Source: an uncultured Campylobacter sp. (GTDB lineage: Bacteria > Campylobacterota > Campylobacteria > Campylobacterales > Campylobacteraceae). From it: a stretch of DNA of 64,000 nucleotides. Numbering within the stretch: the stretch's first letter is position 1; each line of letters begins with the position of its first letter. The position numbers and the translations under genes are program-made. Location of the stretch: the NCBI RefSeq assembly GCF_938017775.1, contig NZ_CALIIU010000012.1, positions 1-64,000 of the forward strand, written 5' to 3'. Under the pieces are notes generated by a model, which was given only the letters and a program-made list of their open reading frames with translations, did not search any database and was not told the origin of the DNA. This document shows positions 51,452-59,899 of this stretch, in pieces.

Positions 51452-52816
51452 ATGAAAATTTTACCTTACGTCGCGCTCGGCTTGTTTTTCGTCGCTTGCA
51501 CGCAGGTCCCGCCGCCCGCCGAAAACACCCATGCCGCAAACGGTGCCTCCGCTGGGGACGTCGCAAATTATACCGATACAGGTAATGCCGTCAAAAATCC
51601 CGCCCCGTCAGAGGTTTCCATGCCAAAAAACATAGCCTCCGCGAATGCTGCCGTTAAAAATTCCACCGCGTCTTCTATGCGCGAAATTTGGGGATTGCTA
51701 GAAAATGCCGATCGGGCGCTGCTTGCTAAAGAGATCTCTCGCGCCGAAGAGCTCGCCGCACGGGCGCAGGAGCTTAGCGAGCTAAAGCGCATCGAAGTAG
51801 GGCGGATTTTTAGCAGATTTGTCCGCGCGCGCATCGCCCTGCAGCGCGGCGATACCGACGCCGCGATCTCGCTAGCGACGGACGCGAGCTCCATGCAAAG
51901 CGGGGTGGCGGAGATATATGCCGATGCCGTAAATTACGAGAGCGCTTATACATTCGGGCGCATCTACGAGGCTCGCGGCGATCGTAAGGGCGCTGTGCGC
52001 GAGTATGGGCGGGCGCTGTTTGTTTGGACTATGTTTTTACAGAGCGATCCCGTGCGTGCGGAGGAGATTTTCGCCCGACTGCAAACGCTCACACCCGATC
52101 CCTACGAGGCCGAAGGCAGAGCTAGCGGCGCGTGCGAGTATCTGCGCGCTAAGGCTGGCTCCGCTTTGAATGAGCCGGCGCCCGAGCCCAAGCGTCGTGC
52201 ACTGCGAGATTTGGCCGAATGGGAGGCGCACTGCTTGCATCTGCGCCCGTTTATAGAGGACGGATCGGACGAGCGCGCGCGTAGGGCTTCGCTCGCGCGG
52301 GATTACGCGCAGCTACATGCGGGGCTGGGCGAGTGTGCCGCCGCGCTAGAGCATCTGCTTGCCGCAGCGGAGCTTTCGGATGCGACGGAGCCCGATACGG
52401 GCGGGCTTTATCTACAGATCGCGCGACAATTTTTGGCTATTTACAAAGAGGCGGGCGCGAGTAAAATTTCTGCGAGCTATGCGCAGAAAAATCTAGCCGC
52501 GGCGCAGGATTACGCGAACAGATCGGTAAAGCTCTACGAGGGCATGCGCGGCACCGCCTACGAGCACTCGGGCTACGACGGACACGAAATTTTAGGCGAG
52601 ATCGCGATGATACGCGGCGATCCGTCTGCGGCGCTGAGACATTTCGCGGCGATGAGAGACGATGCGGCGGCGCTTTTGGCATATCAGCAGCTACCGGCTT
52701 ACAAAGAGGCCCTAGTCCACGCGCTAGAGCTACTAGCGCAGTGCTACGATGCGCTAAAAGACCGCAAGAGCAAGGCGGCGGTTGTGCGCGAGCTTGCGAA
52801 GCTAAAGAAGGGCTAG
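51452..52816 (+). CDS. TPR-containing lipoprotein
   Basis: A lipoprotein signal (MKILPYVALGLFFVAC) precedes a 60-residue Ala/Asn/Ser-rich linker with a small repeat (AVKNPAPS, AVKNSTASS; at DNA level GCCGTYAAAAATYCC twice). Ala/Glu-rich helical repeats of TPR/SEL type follow to residue 454 (ENADRALLAKEISRAEELAA, YTFGRIYEARGDRKGAVREY, LGECAAALEHLLAAAE, GEIAMIRGDPSAALRHF). It probably scaffolds an envelope complex; the partner is unknown. GGAGG six bases before ATG 51452 fixes the start. No operon partner is evident. Confidence 0.82.
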   Translation: MKILPYVALGLFFVACTQVPPPAENTHAANGASAGDVANYTDTGNAVKNPAPSEVSMPKNIASANAAVKNSTASSMREIWGLLENADRALLAKEISRAEELAARAQELSELKRIEVGRIFSRFVRARIALQRGDTDAAISLATDASSMQSGVAEIYADAVNYESAYTFGRIYEARGDRKGAVREYGRALFVWTMFLQSDPVRAEEIFARLQTLTPDPYEAEGRASGACEYLRAKAGSALNEPAPEPKRRALRDLAEWEAHCLHLRPFIEDGSDERARRASLARDYAQLHAGLGECAAALEHLLAAAELSDATEPDTGGLYLQIARQFLAIYKEAGASKISASYAQKNLAAAQDYANRSVKLYEGMRGTAYEHSGYDGHEILGEIAMIRGDPSAALRHFAAMRDDAAALLAYQQLPAYKEALVHALELLAQCYDALKDRKSKAAVVRELAKLKKG

Positions 52817-53208
52817 CGGATTACCGGGCGGCGGCATTTCGTGAAATTTTACCGCTGCGCTGCGATGAATTCGGCTTGGGGCGTTGCGCGGTTTGTGCGC
52901 TTGGGGCGCGGCAAAATTTCATGCCGTTTGCGGGCGGTGCAGGCTTGCGGCGGATTTAGACGGTACGGCAGAGCTCGCGCTTTTGAAACCCGATTTTGAA
53001 AGCGAAATTTATACCCGCGCCGTAGATTTGAAGTAGTATCCGTGCCTGCGCGGCGATTTGTCTTTGCATCGCATTGTCTTTGTATCGCGGCCACTAAAAG
53101 CCGCAATTTCGCCGGCATATGAAGCTTTGCGGGTGCTTTGAGTGCGCTATGAACGCGGTTCGGTGTCGCGTCGCGAGCTAGAAGTTTTTAGGGGTCGTCT
53201 ATGCGGCG

Positions 53209-53322
53209 GGCGCCGTTTTATCGCAGACCTCGTCCGTATCAAGCCACGTTAAAGCCCCAAAGCTCACGCGATTTTTAATTTTGCTATCGAGCCGCACCGA
53301 ACCGCAGCTAAACTCGCGCGGC
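53209..53322 (+). repeat. Dispersed repeat, copy 2
   Basis: About 114 bp, from GGCGCCGTTTTATCGCAGAC to AACTCGCGCGGC, homologous to 51197-51322. A GCTATAATC promoter element follows after 17 bp here and after about 97 bp in copy 1. Confidence 0.75.
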
Positions 53323-53340
53323 GAAAATCTAAAATTACGC

Positions 53341-53346
53341 TATAAT
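53341..53346 (+). promoter_or_regulatory. -10 box upstream of thiL
   Basis: A perfect TATAAT within ACGCTATAATC lies 126 bp before thiL, giving a long leader that contains no obvious thiamine-pyrophosphate riboswitch. Confidence 0.5.
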
Positions 53347-53471
53347 CTTGCAAAGCGGAGCGTAGAACTCCTGCTGCGCGTGCGCGACGAAATTTAAAAC
53401 AAAGGCCTGCAAATTCGGGCCTCTTAGCTTTCGCGCGGCTGCGGCGTAACGCTAAATTTAACGGAGGGCGC

Positions 53472-54650
53472 ATGGATAAGGAGCGGTATATTTTTGAGAA
53501 ATTTAGATCGAAGCTTAACGGCGATGATTGCGCCGTGATCGGCGAGCGGGCGTATTGCAAGGACCTTTTCGTCGAGGGCGTGCACTTTCGCCGCGGCTGG
53601 CTGAGCCTGCGCGAGATCGGCGCAAAGGCGATGCTCGTAAACATCTCGGACATGATCGCGACGAACGCGCGCGCCAAATACGCACTGCTGGGGCTTGCGA
53701 TGCCGCGCGAGATCGGCACGCGCGAGATCGACGAGCTATGTGCGGGCGTGAGTGAAACGGCGCGCGAGTGGGGCATACGGATCATCGGCGGTGACACGAT
53801 CGGCTCGGATCGCATCGCGCTTAGCGTGAGCCTGATCGGCAAATGCAAGCACCCCGTGTTTCGCAGCGGCGCGCGCGTGGGCGAGCTCATCGCGCATACG
53901 GGCGAGCTAGGCAGCGTCGGGCGCGATATGGCGGTGCTTTTAAGAGATGAAATTTCGCCCGCTAGCTCGCAGACGCAAAACCGAAACGATAAAATTTCGT
54001 CGGTGCAAAGCTCAATCACCGCGCCGCAGGGTCTGAATGCCGAGGCTTCGGCGACACAAAATCCTGGCGATGAGGTGCGAAGCTCGGACGATAAAATTTT
54101 ACCTGCGCATGCTAAGTTACAGAGCATGGACGCCGAAATTTCGGCGCAAAATTCCGTGTCGCATAGCGGAGACTATCGCAAGAGCCCTACGGCGCAAAGC
54201 TCCGCATGCGAAAATTCTATGTCGCAAAGCTTTGCAGGCGAAAATCCTGTGCCAGGTAGTGGCTCATATCGCTTGCGCGAGGATCTGCGCGCAAAAATTT
54301 CAAAAAATTCGCGCTTCGTTAGGCCCGTTTTGCGCGGTAAGTTTTTTTACAAGGCGGCGAAGTTCATCAGCGCGGCGATGGACATTAGCGATGGGCTTGC
54401 GCAGGACTTGCCCCGCCTGCTGGAGGCTAGCGGCGTGGGTGCGCGCTGGATCGCCTGCCCTAGCGAGACTGCGTTGCAAAGCGGCGAGGAGTACGAGATT
54501 TTGTTCAGCTTCGCGCCGAAGTTTTTGCCTAAAATCTATGCGATTGCCGCTAAAACGGGCGTTTCGATCAATATCATCGCCGAGGTTTGCCCGCGCACGC
54601 CGCAAAGTTCGATGGAATTTCGCGGCAGCTCGCACCACTTCGCTCCTTGA
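53472..54650 (+). CDS. thiL: Thiamine-monophosphate kinase with a 110-residue insert
   Basis: ThiL phosphorylates thiamine monophosphate to the active diphosphate. The AIR-synthase-like fold shows NGDDCAVIG near the start, LVNISDMIATNARAKYALLG, GGDTIGSDRIALSVSLIG, AHTGELGSVGRDMAVLLRDE, MDISDGLAQDLPRLLEASGV and SGEEYEILFSF. Between AVLLRDE and RFVRPVL, residues about 162-272 are a low-complexity S/Q/N/A-rich stretch (SAQNSVSHSG, CENSMSQSFAG, AGENPVPGSG) absent from normal ThiL. Removing it leaves about 282 residues, the usual size. GGAGG before ATG 53472 supports the start. Confidence 0.88.
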   Translation: MDKERYIFEKFRSKLNGDDCAVIGERAYCKDLFVEGVHFRRGWLSLREIGAKAMLVNISDMIATNARAKYALLGLAMPREIGTREIDELCAGVSETAREWGIRIIGGDTIGSDRIALSVSLIGKCKHPVFRSGARVGELIAHTGELGSVGRDMAVLLRDEISPASSQTQNRNDKISSVQSSITAPQGLNAEASATQNPGDEVRSSDDKILPAHAKLQSMDAEISAQNSVSHSGDYRKSPTAQSSACENSMSQSFAGENPVPGSGSYRLREDLRAKISKNSRFVRPVLRGKFFYKAAKFISAAMDISDGLAQDLPRLLEASGVGARWIACPSETALQSGEEYEILFSFAPKFLPKIYAIAAKTGVSINIIAEVCPRTPQSSMEFRGSSHHFAP

Positions 54651-54794
54651 AATTTGCCGCGACCGCTTTAAATTTTAAGGCGCGTAGCATGGAATTTGAA
54701 ATTTCGCAGAGCCGAAGATTTGAAATTTCGCCCCTTCACGTAGCCTACACGCAAGCTCGCTATCATACCGCTACGCAACTTACAAAGGAGCCGT

Positions 54795-55232
54795 ATGAGG
54801 GAGATCGTAAAAAAATTTGTCGCAGGCGACGCGGATATTATATTTGCCAGACTTTCCGTTATCATCGTGCTTGCCGTGATGGGCAACTACAAGTGGTTTG
54901 AGTTCGAGGTGGAGGCTTTAAAGCCGCTCTTTTCGCAGACGTGGCTTTCGTTTTTGCCCTCAGCGCTCGGGGACGCCGGCGCGAGCTATTTTTTGGGCGT
55001 GGTGGAGACCGTGGGCTATCTCTCGCTCATCGCGGGCTTTTTCAAGCCGAAGGCGGGTATCGTGGGCGATCTCATCGTAATCGTCATGGCGTTTACTACG
55101 CTCAGCCTACTGCCGCAGCTGGGCAAGATCGACGGCTTTATCTTCAAAGACCTTTTCTTGCTAGGCCTTGGCTTGGTGCTGCTAAAATACGACCTAGCGC
55201 GCCTTTGCCGCGGAGAAAAAAGCTGCGATTGA
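54795..55232 (+). CDS. DUF417 (YkgB/RclC-like) inner-membrane protein
   Basis: The 145-residue protein has about four membrane helices (ARLSVIIVLAVMGNYKWFEF, SYFLGVVETVGYLSLIAGFF, GDLIVIVMAFTTLSLLPQLG, LFLLGLGLVLLKYDL) and the family signature GNYKWFxFE. Relatives include RclC, linked to reactive-chlorine and oxidative stress in E. coli. AAAGGAG precedes ATG 54795. It may follow thiL on the same transcript; a functional link is not evident. Confidence 0.82.
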   Translation: MREIVKKFVAGDADIIFARLSVIIVLAVMGNYKWFEFEVEALKPLFSQTWLSFLPSALGDAGASYFLGVVETVGYLSLIAGFFKPKAGIVGDLIVIVMAFTTLSLLPQLGKIDGFIFKDLFLLGLGLVLLKYDLARLCRGEKSCD

Positions 55233-55688
55233 GCCGTCAAAACATACTGGCGTCGGTTTCGACGCAACACTAAATGATCGCGCACGGCGAGCTTGAGGCG
55301 TTTTGATTTGAAGCTTTTTTCAAACTCTTAGATCGAGAGCCCGTCTTGCTAGCATTTATGCGTTTTGCGCTTTGCGCTTGAGCTCGTTCGCTCGCATAGT
55401 ACCCTTTAAAATACGGCCGCGCGCTAAAATTTTATGACGCGCGGTTGAAATTTATCGAGCTGCGGTAATTAAATTTTACTGACGCACAAACTCAAAATTA
55501 TAAAATTTAAATCGATCCATCAGATTGTGCCACAAATTGAGTCGCGTTAAATTTGGCGGCGAAAGCTTAATCCTAAGCTCAAAGCATTAGATTTAGATCC
55601 GGCCAAATTCGCATTTGATTAAGCGAAACGAAAAGTGCAAAGTTATATCATTTCTTAAAATTCTGCAATTTTTTCGAAAGGATGAGAT
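55233..55688. other. 0.46-kb spacer
   Basis: There is no gene. A 6-bp hairpin GCGTCG-gttt-CGACGC lies at 55250-55265. The stretch CCGTCAAAA...GGCGTCG at 55234-55255 recurs with a different middle at 63572-63593. The 3' part is AT-rich and holds the promoter for the gene at 55689. Confidence 0.45.
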
Positions 55689-56270
55689 ATGAAGCACTTT
55701 TCACTCTCAAAGGCCATTTTTATGGCGGCGAGTCTGGCCCTGCTCGGGCTAACGGCTGCGAATGCGCAGGAGAAATTTTTCCCGGTTATCGTCATTCACG
55801 GCGGCACCAGCGGGCTTGATCTAACCAAAGAGGAATTTAAAATCCGTGAGGAGCCGATGAACCGGGCGCTTTTGGCAGGTCAAGCCGTGCTTGAACGGGG
55901 CGGCACCGCGATGGATGCCGTAACGGCGGCCATTATGGTGCTTGAGGACGATCCGAATTTCAACGCGGGCAAGGGCGCGGTATTTACCGCCGACGGATTT
56001 AACGAGCTTGATGCCTCGATCATGGACGGCTCGACCAAAAAAGCGGGCGCGGTCGCGCTAGATAAAAACGGTAACCTAGCCGCGGCGACCAGCACAGGCG
56101 GCATGATCAACAAAATTACCGGCCGCATCGGCGCGTATCAAAAGGGTAGCGACAAAGAGCTAGACCTTGCTATCTCGAAAAAAGAATTTATAGATAACTT
56201 CCCAAAACAAGACGCCGAAGAGGGATTTAGCTTCGAGCAGACGCAAGAGCTGCTGGGCGGGATAAATTAG
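55689..56270 (+). pseudogene. Internally deleted, truncated type-2 (Ntn) asparaginase
   Basis: A signal peptide (to about ANAQ) and the N-terminal half of a plant-type/isoaspartyl asparaginase are intact: PVIVIHGGTSG, LERGGTAMDAVTAAIMVLED, NAGKGAVFTADGFNELDASI, MDGS. The sequence then jumps from KKAGAVA directly into ALDKNGNLAAATSTGGM, which in full enzymes follows the nucleophile Thr of GTVGAVALD about 100 residues later. Thus the region with the autocleavage site and the catalytic Thr is missing, apparently by a deletion between two GAVA segments. After GRIG the C-terminal domain is replaced by an unrelated 45-residue tail ending LLGGIN. It is unlikely to hydrolyse asparagine. A good AAAGGA leader remains. 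Confidence 0.82.
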
Positions 56271-56295
56271 CCTCAAATTTACAAAAAGGGCAAAA

Positions 56296-57411
56296 ATGAA
56301 AAAAATTTTAGTGGTACTTCTCTTAGGCTTGCTCGGTCTTGAAGCTAAGATAATTGGGCAGGGTGAACTAGCGGACTACGGGCTGGTTTTTGCGGATGGC
56401 AATGCCGTGGATAAAGACGGCAACATAAAAGCTGTAGGTAAAAATTTTATGGTCACGGGAACCTTTTCTGACGGTCTTTGCGTGGTTTTTATAGGCGGAC
56501 AGGCCTTTTTTATGGACGAAAACGGCAGATTTGCCTTACGTTTGGCGCCCGGTATGGACTTTAAAACTAGTTTTACCGAGGGGTTAGCGGGCATTGTCAA
56601 AAACGGTAAATTCGGCCTCATAGATAAAACAGGTAAGGTCGTAGTAGAACCCAAATTTGACGATATGGGTATAGCCTTTAAAGATGGCGCGATACTCGTG
56701 GGCGAGATGAAATGCGGCAGGATGAAATACGGTTACGTGGATAAAAGCGGCAGAACAATCATTCCTCTGCGCTACGACGAGGCAAGGTCGTTTTCCGATG
56801 GACTAGCCTCGGTGCGCATCGGCGATAAATGGAGCGTGATAGACAAAAGTGGCGCTATCGTTTCAAAGCTAAATTTCAACTACCCATTAAAGTTTACAGA
56901 AGGCTTAGCATCCGTCAAATTTAACGGACTTTATGGCTTTGTGGACAAGGACGCAAGCGTCGTTATAGAGCCTAAATTTGAATTAGCATCGCTCTTTAGC
57001 GAAGGGCTAGCGGCCGTAAAATCGGGCGGCAAATGGGGCTTTATAGACAAAAGCGGAAATTTCGCGATAGAGCCGCGTTTTGACGAAGTAAATAAATTTA
57101 AAGAAAAACGTGCCGTGGTAAGGGTCGGCGAGCTGTGGGGTATCATAGATAAAAGCGGTAAATTTATCCTTGAGCCGCAAAAATTCGACTATATATTTGG
57201 CGAGTTTTACGGCGGAATGTTAAATTTCAGGGTAAATAGAAAAAGCGGTTGCCTAGACATAGACGGCAAGGTCGCCATAGAACCAAAATTCGATAGCATA
57301 TTTGTTTTTGAGGGCAACGCGACGGCCGCTAGTGTAGACTACAAAAGCGTGTTTATCGATAAAAAGGGCCGAATTTTGCCTATTTCTTACTACTTTGAGA
57401 TAGAAGATTGA
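56296..57411 (+). CDS. WG-repeat periplasmic protein
   Basis: A signal peptide (MKKILVVLLLGLLGLEAK) is followed by WG (KWG) beta-repeats to residue 371: KFGLIDKTGKVVVEPKFDD, KWSVIDKSGAIV, LYGFVDKDASVVIEPKFE, KWGFIDKSGNFAIEPRFDE and LWGIIDKSGKFILEP, about eight units. WG proteins are presumed binding scaffolds with no known enzyme activity. It lies 25 bp after the broken asparaginase, so the two probably share a transcript. Confidence 0.85.
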   Translation: MKKILVVLLLGLLGLEAKIIGQGELADYGLVFADGNAVDKDGNIKAVGKNFMVTGTFSDGLCVVFIGGQAFFMDENGRFALRLAPGMDFKTSFTEGLAGIVKNGKFGLIDKTGKVVVEPKFDDMGIAFKDGAILVGEMKCGRMKYGYVDKSGRTIIPLRYDEARSFSDGLASVRIGDKWSVIDKSGAIVSKLNFNYPLKFTEGLASVKFNGLYGFVDKDASVVIEPKFELASLFSEGLAAVKSGGKWGFIDKSGNFAIEPRFDEVNKFKEKRAVVRVGELWGIIDKSGKFILEPQKFDYIFGEFYGGMLNFRVNRKSGCLDIDGKVAIEPKFDSIFVFEGNATAASVDYKSVFIDKKGRILPISYYFEIED

Positions 57412-57726
57412 GGTAAATTTGCGACGGTTTTGGCAAACGCTTTGCTTTTTTTTTAAACTAACGAGCTACATTCAGTCGCTAAATTTCTCGGCTTTATGTC
57501 ACATAAAGCCCAATAGACCTATTTTGCCAAAAAATAACGTAAATTTAATTTTTACAATACGAGTTAAATTTAAAAATTTACATACTAAATTTTATCGCAG
57601 GCAATAAAACTTCGGTTGTCTTAATTTACTTTCATTCGTATTTAACTTTTGCCTAAAATTTTGCACACGATAGAAAAATATACGAATTTCAGGTAGAATA
57701 TCGCCACATAAAATCAAGGCGGTAAA
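57412..57726. other. 0.3-kb spacer with terminator and promoter
   Basis: It holds the terminator at 57433-57454 and a TAGAAT -10-like box at 57694-57699, which sits 27 bp before the kinase-ligase gene. Otherwise it is AT-rich without features. Confidence 0.5.
57433..57454 (+). terminator. Terminator after the WG-repeat gene
   Basis: A short stem GCAAA-cgc-TTTGC is followed by nine Ts, 22 bp after the stop. Confidence 0.65.
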
Positions 57727-59220
57727 ATGAGAAAATTTATAGTCGTTCGCGGACACGCGGGCTCGGGTAAAACGACTTTCGCAAAAGAGAAAATTAAAGA
57801 ATTTAAAAACGAATATCCGCAGGCGCAAATTTATCATCTGGAAAACGATATATTTCTAACCGATGAGGCAGGAGTTTATACTTGGTCGCCGAAGCTTTTG
57901 GAGGACGCGAAGCGCAAGGTCGCCCGCGAGATAAAGCAGGCGTATAAATTTGCCCTGGAAAACAAGACCAAAGACGTTCTTGTCGTGCTTAGCAACGTGA
58001 GCGCGCGCACCAAAGAGCTGCTAAGCCTAAAAGAGCAAGCCGTCCAAAATGGATTTATTTTCGAGTGCTTTAGAATGCAAAATTTCTTCGCCTCCGAGCA
58101 CGGCGTCGATGAAGATACCGTGATAGCGATGTTTATCAAGGTCGCAAACAACAAAATAGAAGGCGAAATTTTGATCCCGCCCGTCAATCCTATGAGCGAA
58201 AGCGTAGCGCAAAAGATTAAAGACGCGGCGGCTCTAAACAGGCGCGATCTACCCTTTGATGCGGCGCAAAATACCTACGTAACGAAAAAATATATCGCCG
58301 CCACGCAGGATAAAAGGCTCTGGAGTGCGCGTCAAAGCGAGCTTTATCCCGAGCTTCGCACCTATAAATACTCAAAACGCGTCTTTTTCAAAGCCGATTG
58401 GGATAAGGCGCTGCTTGAGATGCGCGGGCTTATAATGGACGATGATCTAAATATCATCGTGCGTCCGTTTAAAAAGGTCTATAACTACTCGGAATTTACC
58501 TCGCGCAAAAGCCTTTATCCTATCGATATCACAGACGATACGCCCGTGCTTGCCGTGCGAAAGGTAAACGGCTTTTTGGGGTGTTGCACCTACGTAGATA
58601 CCCACGAAAGCGGCGCGAGCTTTAACCGCCGCATCATCTACTCTACGACGGGATCGACCGATAGTAGATTTGCACAGATGGCGCGCGAGCACTGCTGCAA
58701 ATTTGAAGAGATTTTCAAACGCTATCCAAATAAAACTTTTTTATTTGAGATCACCGACGAGAGCGATCCGCACATCGTAGAAGAGGAGCTAGGCGAGACT
58801 TTTATCGGACTTATCGACGTTAAAACCGGCGCGCAAGCAAGCGAATTTGAGCTGGATAAGATCGCTGCAAGCACTAACGGAGTACTAAAAAGACCTTTTT
58901 ATAAAGAGGGCGAGCAGTATCTAAAAACGAGCTTTGCGGAGCTAAAAAATATAGTCAAAGAGGCGAAATTCGAGGGCTTTATGGTGTATATCCCAAGCCA
59001 AAATGATTTTTGCTTTAAGATGAAAACGCCTTATTATCTCGTGAATAAATTTTTCGCTCGCAGTAAAAACGAGGCGCTTTCCGGCAAACTGGATAAAACC
59101 AAGCTCGATGAGGAATTTCACCCATTGGTCGATCACATCAAAGCAAACGAGCGGGAATTTAGATCCCTTGACGAGCAGGGCAAGCTAGGCTTTATAAAAG
59201 AATTTTTAGAAAAAATTTAA
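57727..59220 (+). CDS. Polynucleotide kinase-like P-loop domain fused to T4 Rnl1-type RNA ligase
   Basis: This is a 497-residue two-domain protein. Residues 1-160 form a P-loop kinase-like domain with GHAGSGKTT (9-17) and NDIFLTDEAGVYTWSPKLLE, the pattern of AAA_33/Pnk-type 5'-kinases. Residues about 190-497 match T4 RNA ligase 1: EMRGLIMDDD...RPFKKVYNYSE; nucleotidyl-transfer motif I KVNG with Lys279 as the AMP acceptor; FLFEITDESD (motif III, Glu near 341); EGFMVYI (motif IV, 416-422); and KMK (motif V, Lys431/Lys433). All ligase motifs look intact. Such enzymes phosphorylate and seal broken RNA, classically tRNA cut by anticodon nucleases. The gene is followed 82 bp later by a metallophosphoesterase. 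Phage ancestry is likely; the fusion order kinase-ligase differs from T4, where these are separate proteins. Confidence 0.87.
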   Translation: MRKFIVVRGHAGSGKTTFAKEKIKEFKNEYPQAQIYHLENDIFLTDEAGVYTWSPKLLEDAKRKVAREIKQAYKFALENKTKDVLVVLSNVSARTKELLSLKEQAVQNGFIFECFRMQNFFASEHGVDEDTVIAMFIKVANNKIEGEILIPPVNPMSESVAQKIKDAAALNRRDLPFDAAQNTYVTKKYIAATQDKRLWSARQSELYPELRTYKYSKRVFFKADWDKALLEMRGLIMDDDLNIIVRPFKKVYNYSEFTSRKSLYPIDITDDTPVLAVRKVNGFLGCCTYVDTHESGASFNRRIIYSTTGSTDSRFAQMAREHCCKFEEIFKRYPNKTFLFEITDESDPHIVEEELGETFIGLIDVKTGAQASEFELDKIAASTNGVLKRPFYKEGEQYLKTSFAELKNIVKEAKFEGFMVYIPSQNDFCFKMKTPYYLVNKFFARSKNEALSGKLDKTKLDEEFHPLVDHIKANEREFRSLDEQGKLGFIKEFLEKI

Positions 59221-59302
59221 CGATTAGCGCGAATATTTGACGCCGCGCAAATTTACGTAAAGCTTAAATTTGATGCAGCGATTAAAGCTTAAAGGAAAAA
59301 TG

Positions 59303-59899
59303 ATGATATTTTTTACCTCAGATTTGCATTTTTATCACGGCAATATTATGAAATACTGCCCTAAATTTAGGGCTTTTAACGACGTAAGCGAGATGAATGA
59401 AAAGCTAATAGAGCTCTGGAACGCTGTAGTGGGGCCCGAGGATACGGTTTATGATCTGGGCGATTTTGCATTTTGTAATAAATTAAAGGATCTAAAAAGC
59501 GTCGCGCGTAGGCTAAACGGCTTGCATGTGTTGATTTTAGGCAACCACGATACGCTCATCAGCCAAAACAAAGAAGCGCTGCTACGCGAGCTAAAAGAGG
59601 ACGGAAATCCTATCTTTAGCGATATCCTGCACTACAAGGAGCTAAATTTTGACGGCGGCGCGGGCGCGATGAAGGACGGCAAGGCGGGTATGAGCATCTG
59701 TATGTTTCACTATCCCGTGGAGGAGCACAACCACGCCTCGAGAGGTTCTTTTATGCTTCACGGACACTTGCACGACCGCGCTTCCAGCCTAAAGGGGCGC
59801 ATACTAAACGTAGGCTTTGACTCGCATGGCAAAATTTTAAGCTTAGACGAGATCGTGCAAATTTTAGGGCAAAGGCAAATCGCGGCAAGATATTCGTGA
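59303..59899 (+). CDS. Calcineurin-like metallophosphoesterase
   Basis: The 198-residue protein has the full dimetal set: SDLHFYHGN (DxH), YDLGDFAF (GD), LILGNHDTL (GNHD), MFHYPVEEH (H) and LHGHLHDR (GHxH). The compact phage/YfcE-like form acts on phosphodiesters or phosphomonoesters. ATG 59303 was chosen because AAAGGA is six bases upstream; earlier in-frame ATG and TTG codons have poorer spacing. Beside the kinase-ligase it would supply the 2',3'-end healing step, as in bacterial Pnkp where kinase, phosphoesterase and ligase are one chain. That pairing is inference. Confidence 0.87.
   Translation: MIFFTSDLHFYHGNIMKYCPKFRAFNDVSEMNEKLIELWNAVVGPEDTVYDLGDFAFCNKLKDLKSVARRLNGLHVLILGNHDTLISQNKEALLRELKEDGNPIFSDILHYKELNFDGGAGAMKDGKAGMSICMFHYPVEEHNHASRGSFMLHGHLHDRASSLKGRILNVGFDSHGKILSLDEIVQILGQRQIAARYS

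Larger units (their letters stand above)
52817..53471. other. 0.65-kb spacer with second repeat copy
   Basis: There are no supported genes. It contains repeat copy 2 (53209-53322) and a -10 box (53341). The 5' half is GC-rich with short inverted motifs around CGCGGCGATTTG but no recognisable RNA. Confidence 0.5.

Noticed and set aside
53347..53471. TPP riboswitch in the long thiL leader
   Set aside because: The conserved CTGAGA and ACCTGATC-type elements are not present.
53264..54127. 287-codon minus-strand ORF opposite thiL
   Set aside because: It runs antisense to conserved ThiL motifs and shows no domain; a shadow caused by high GC and few stops.
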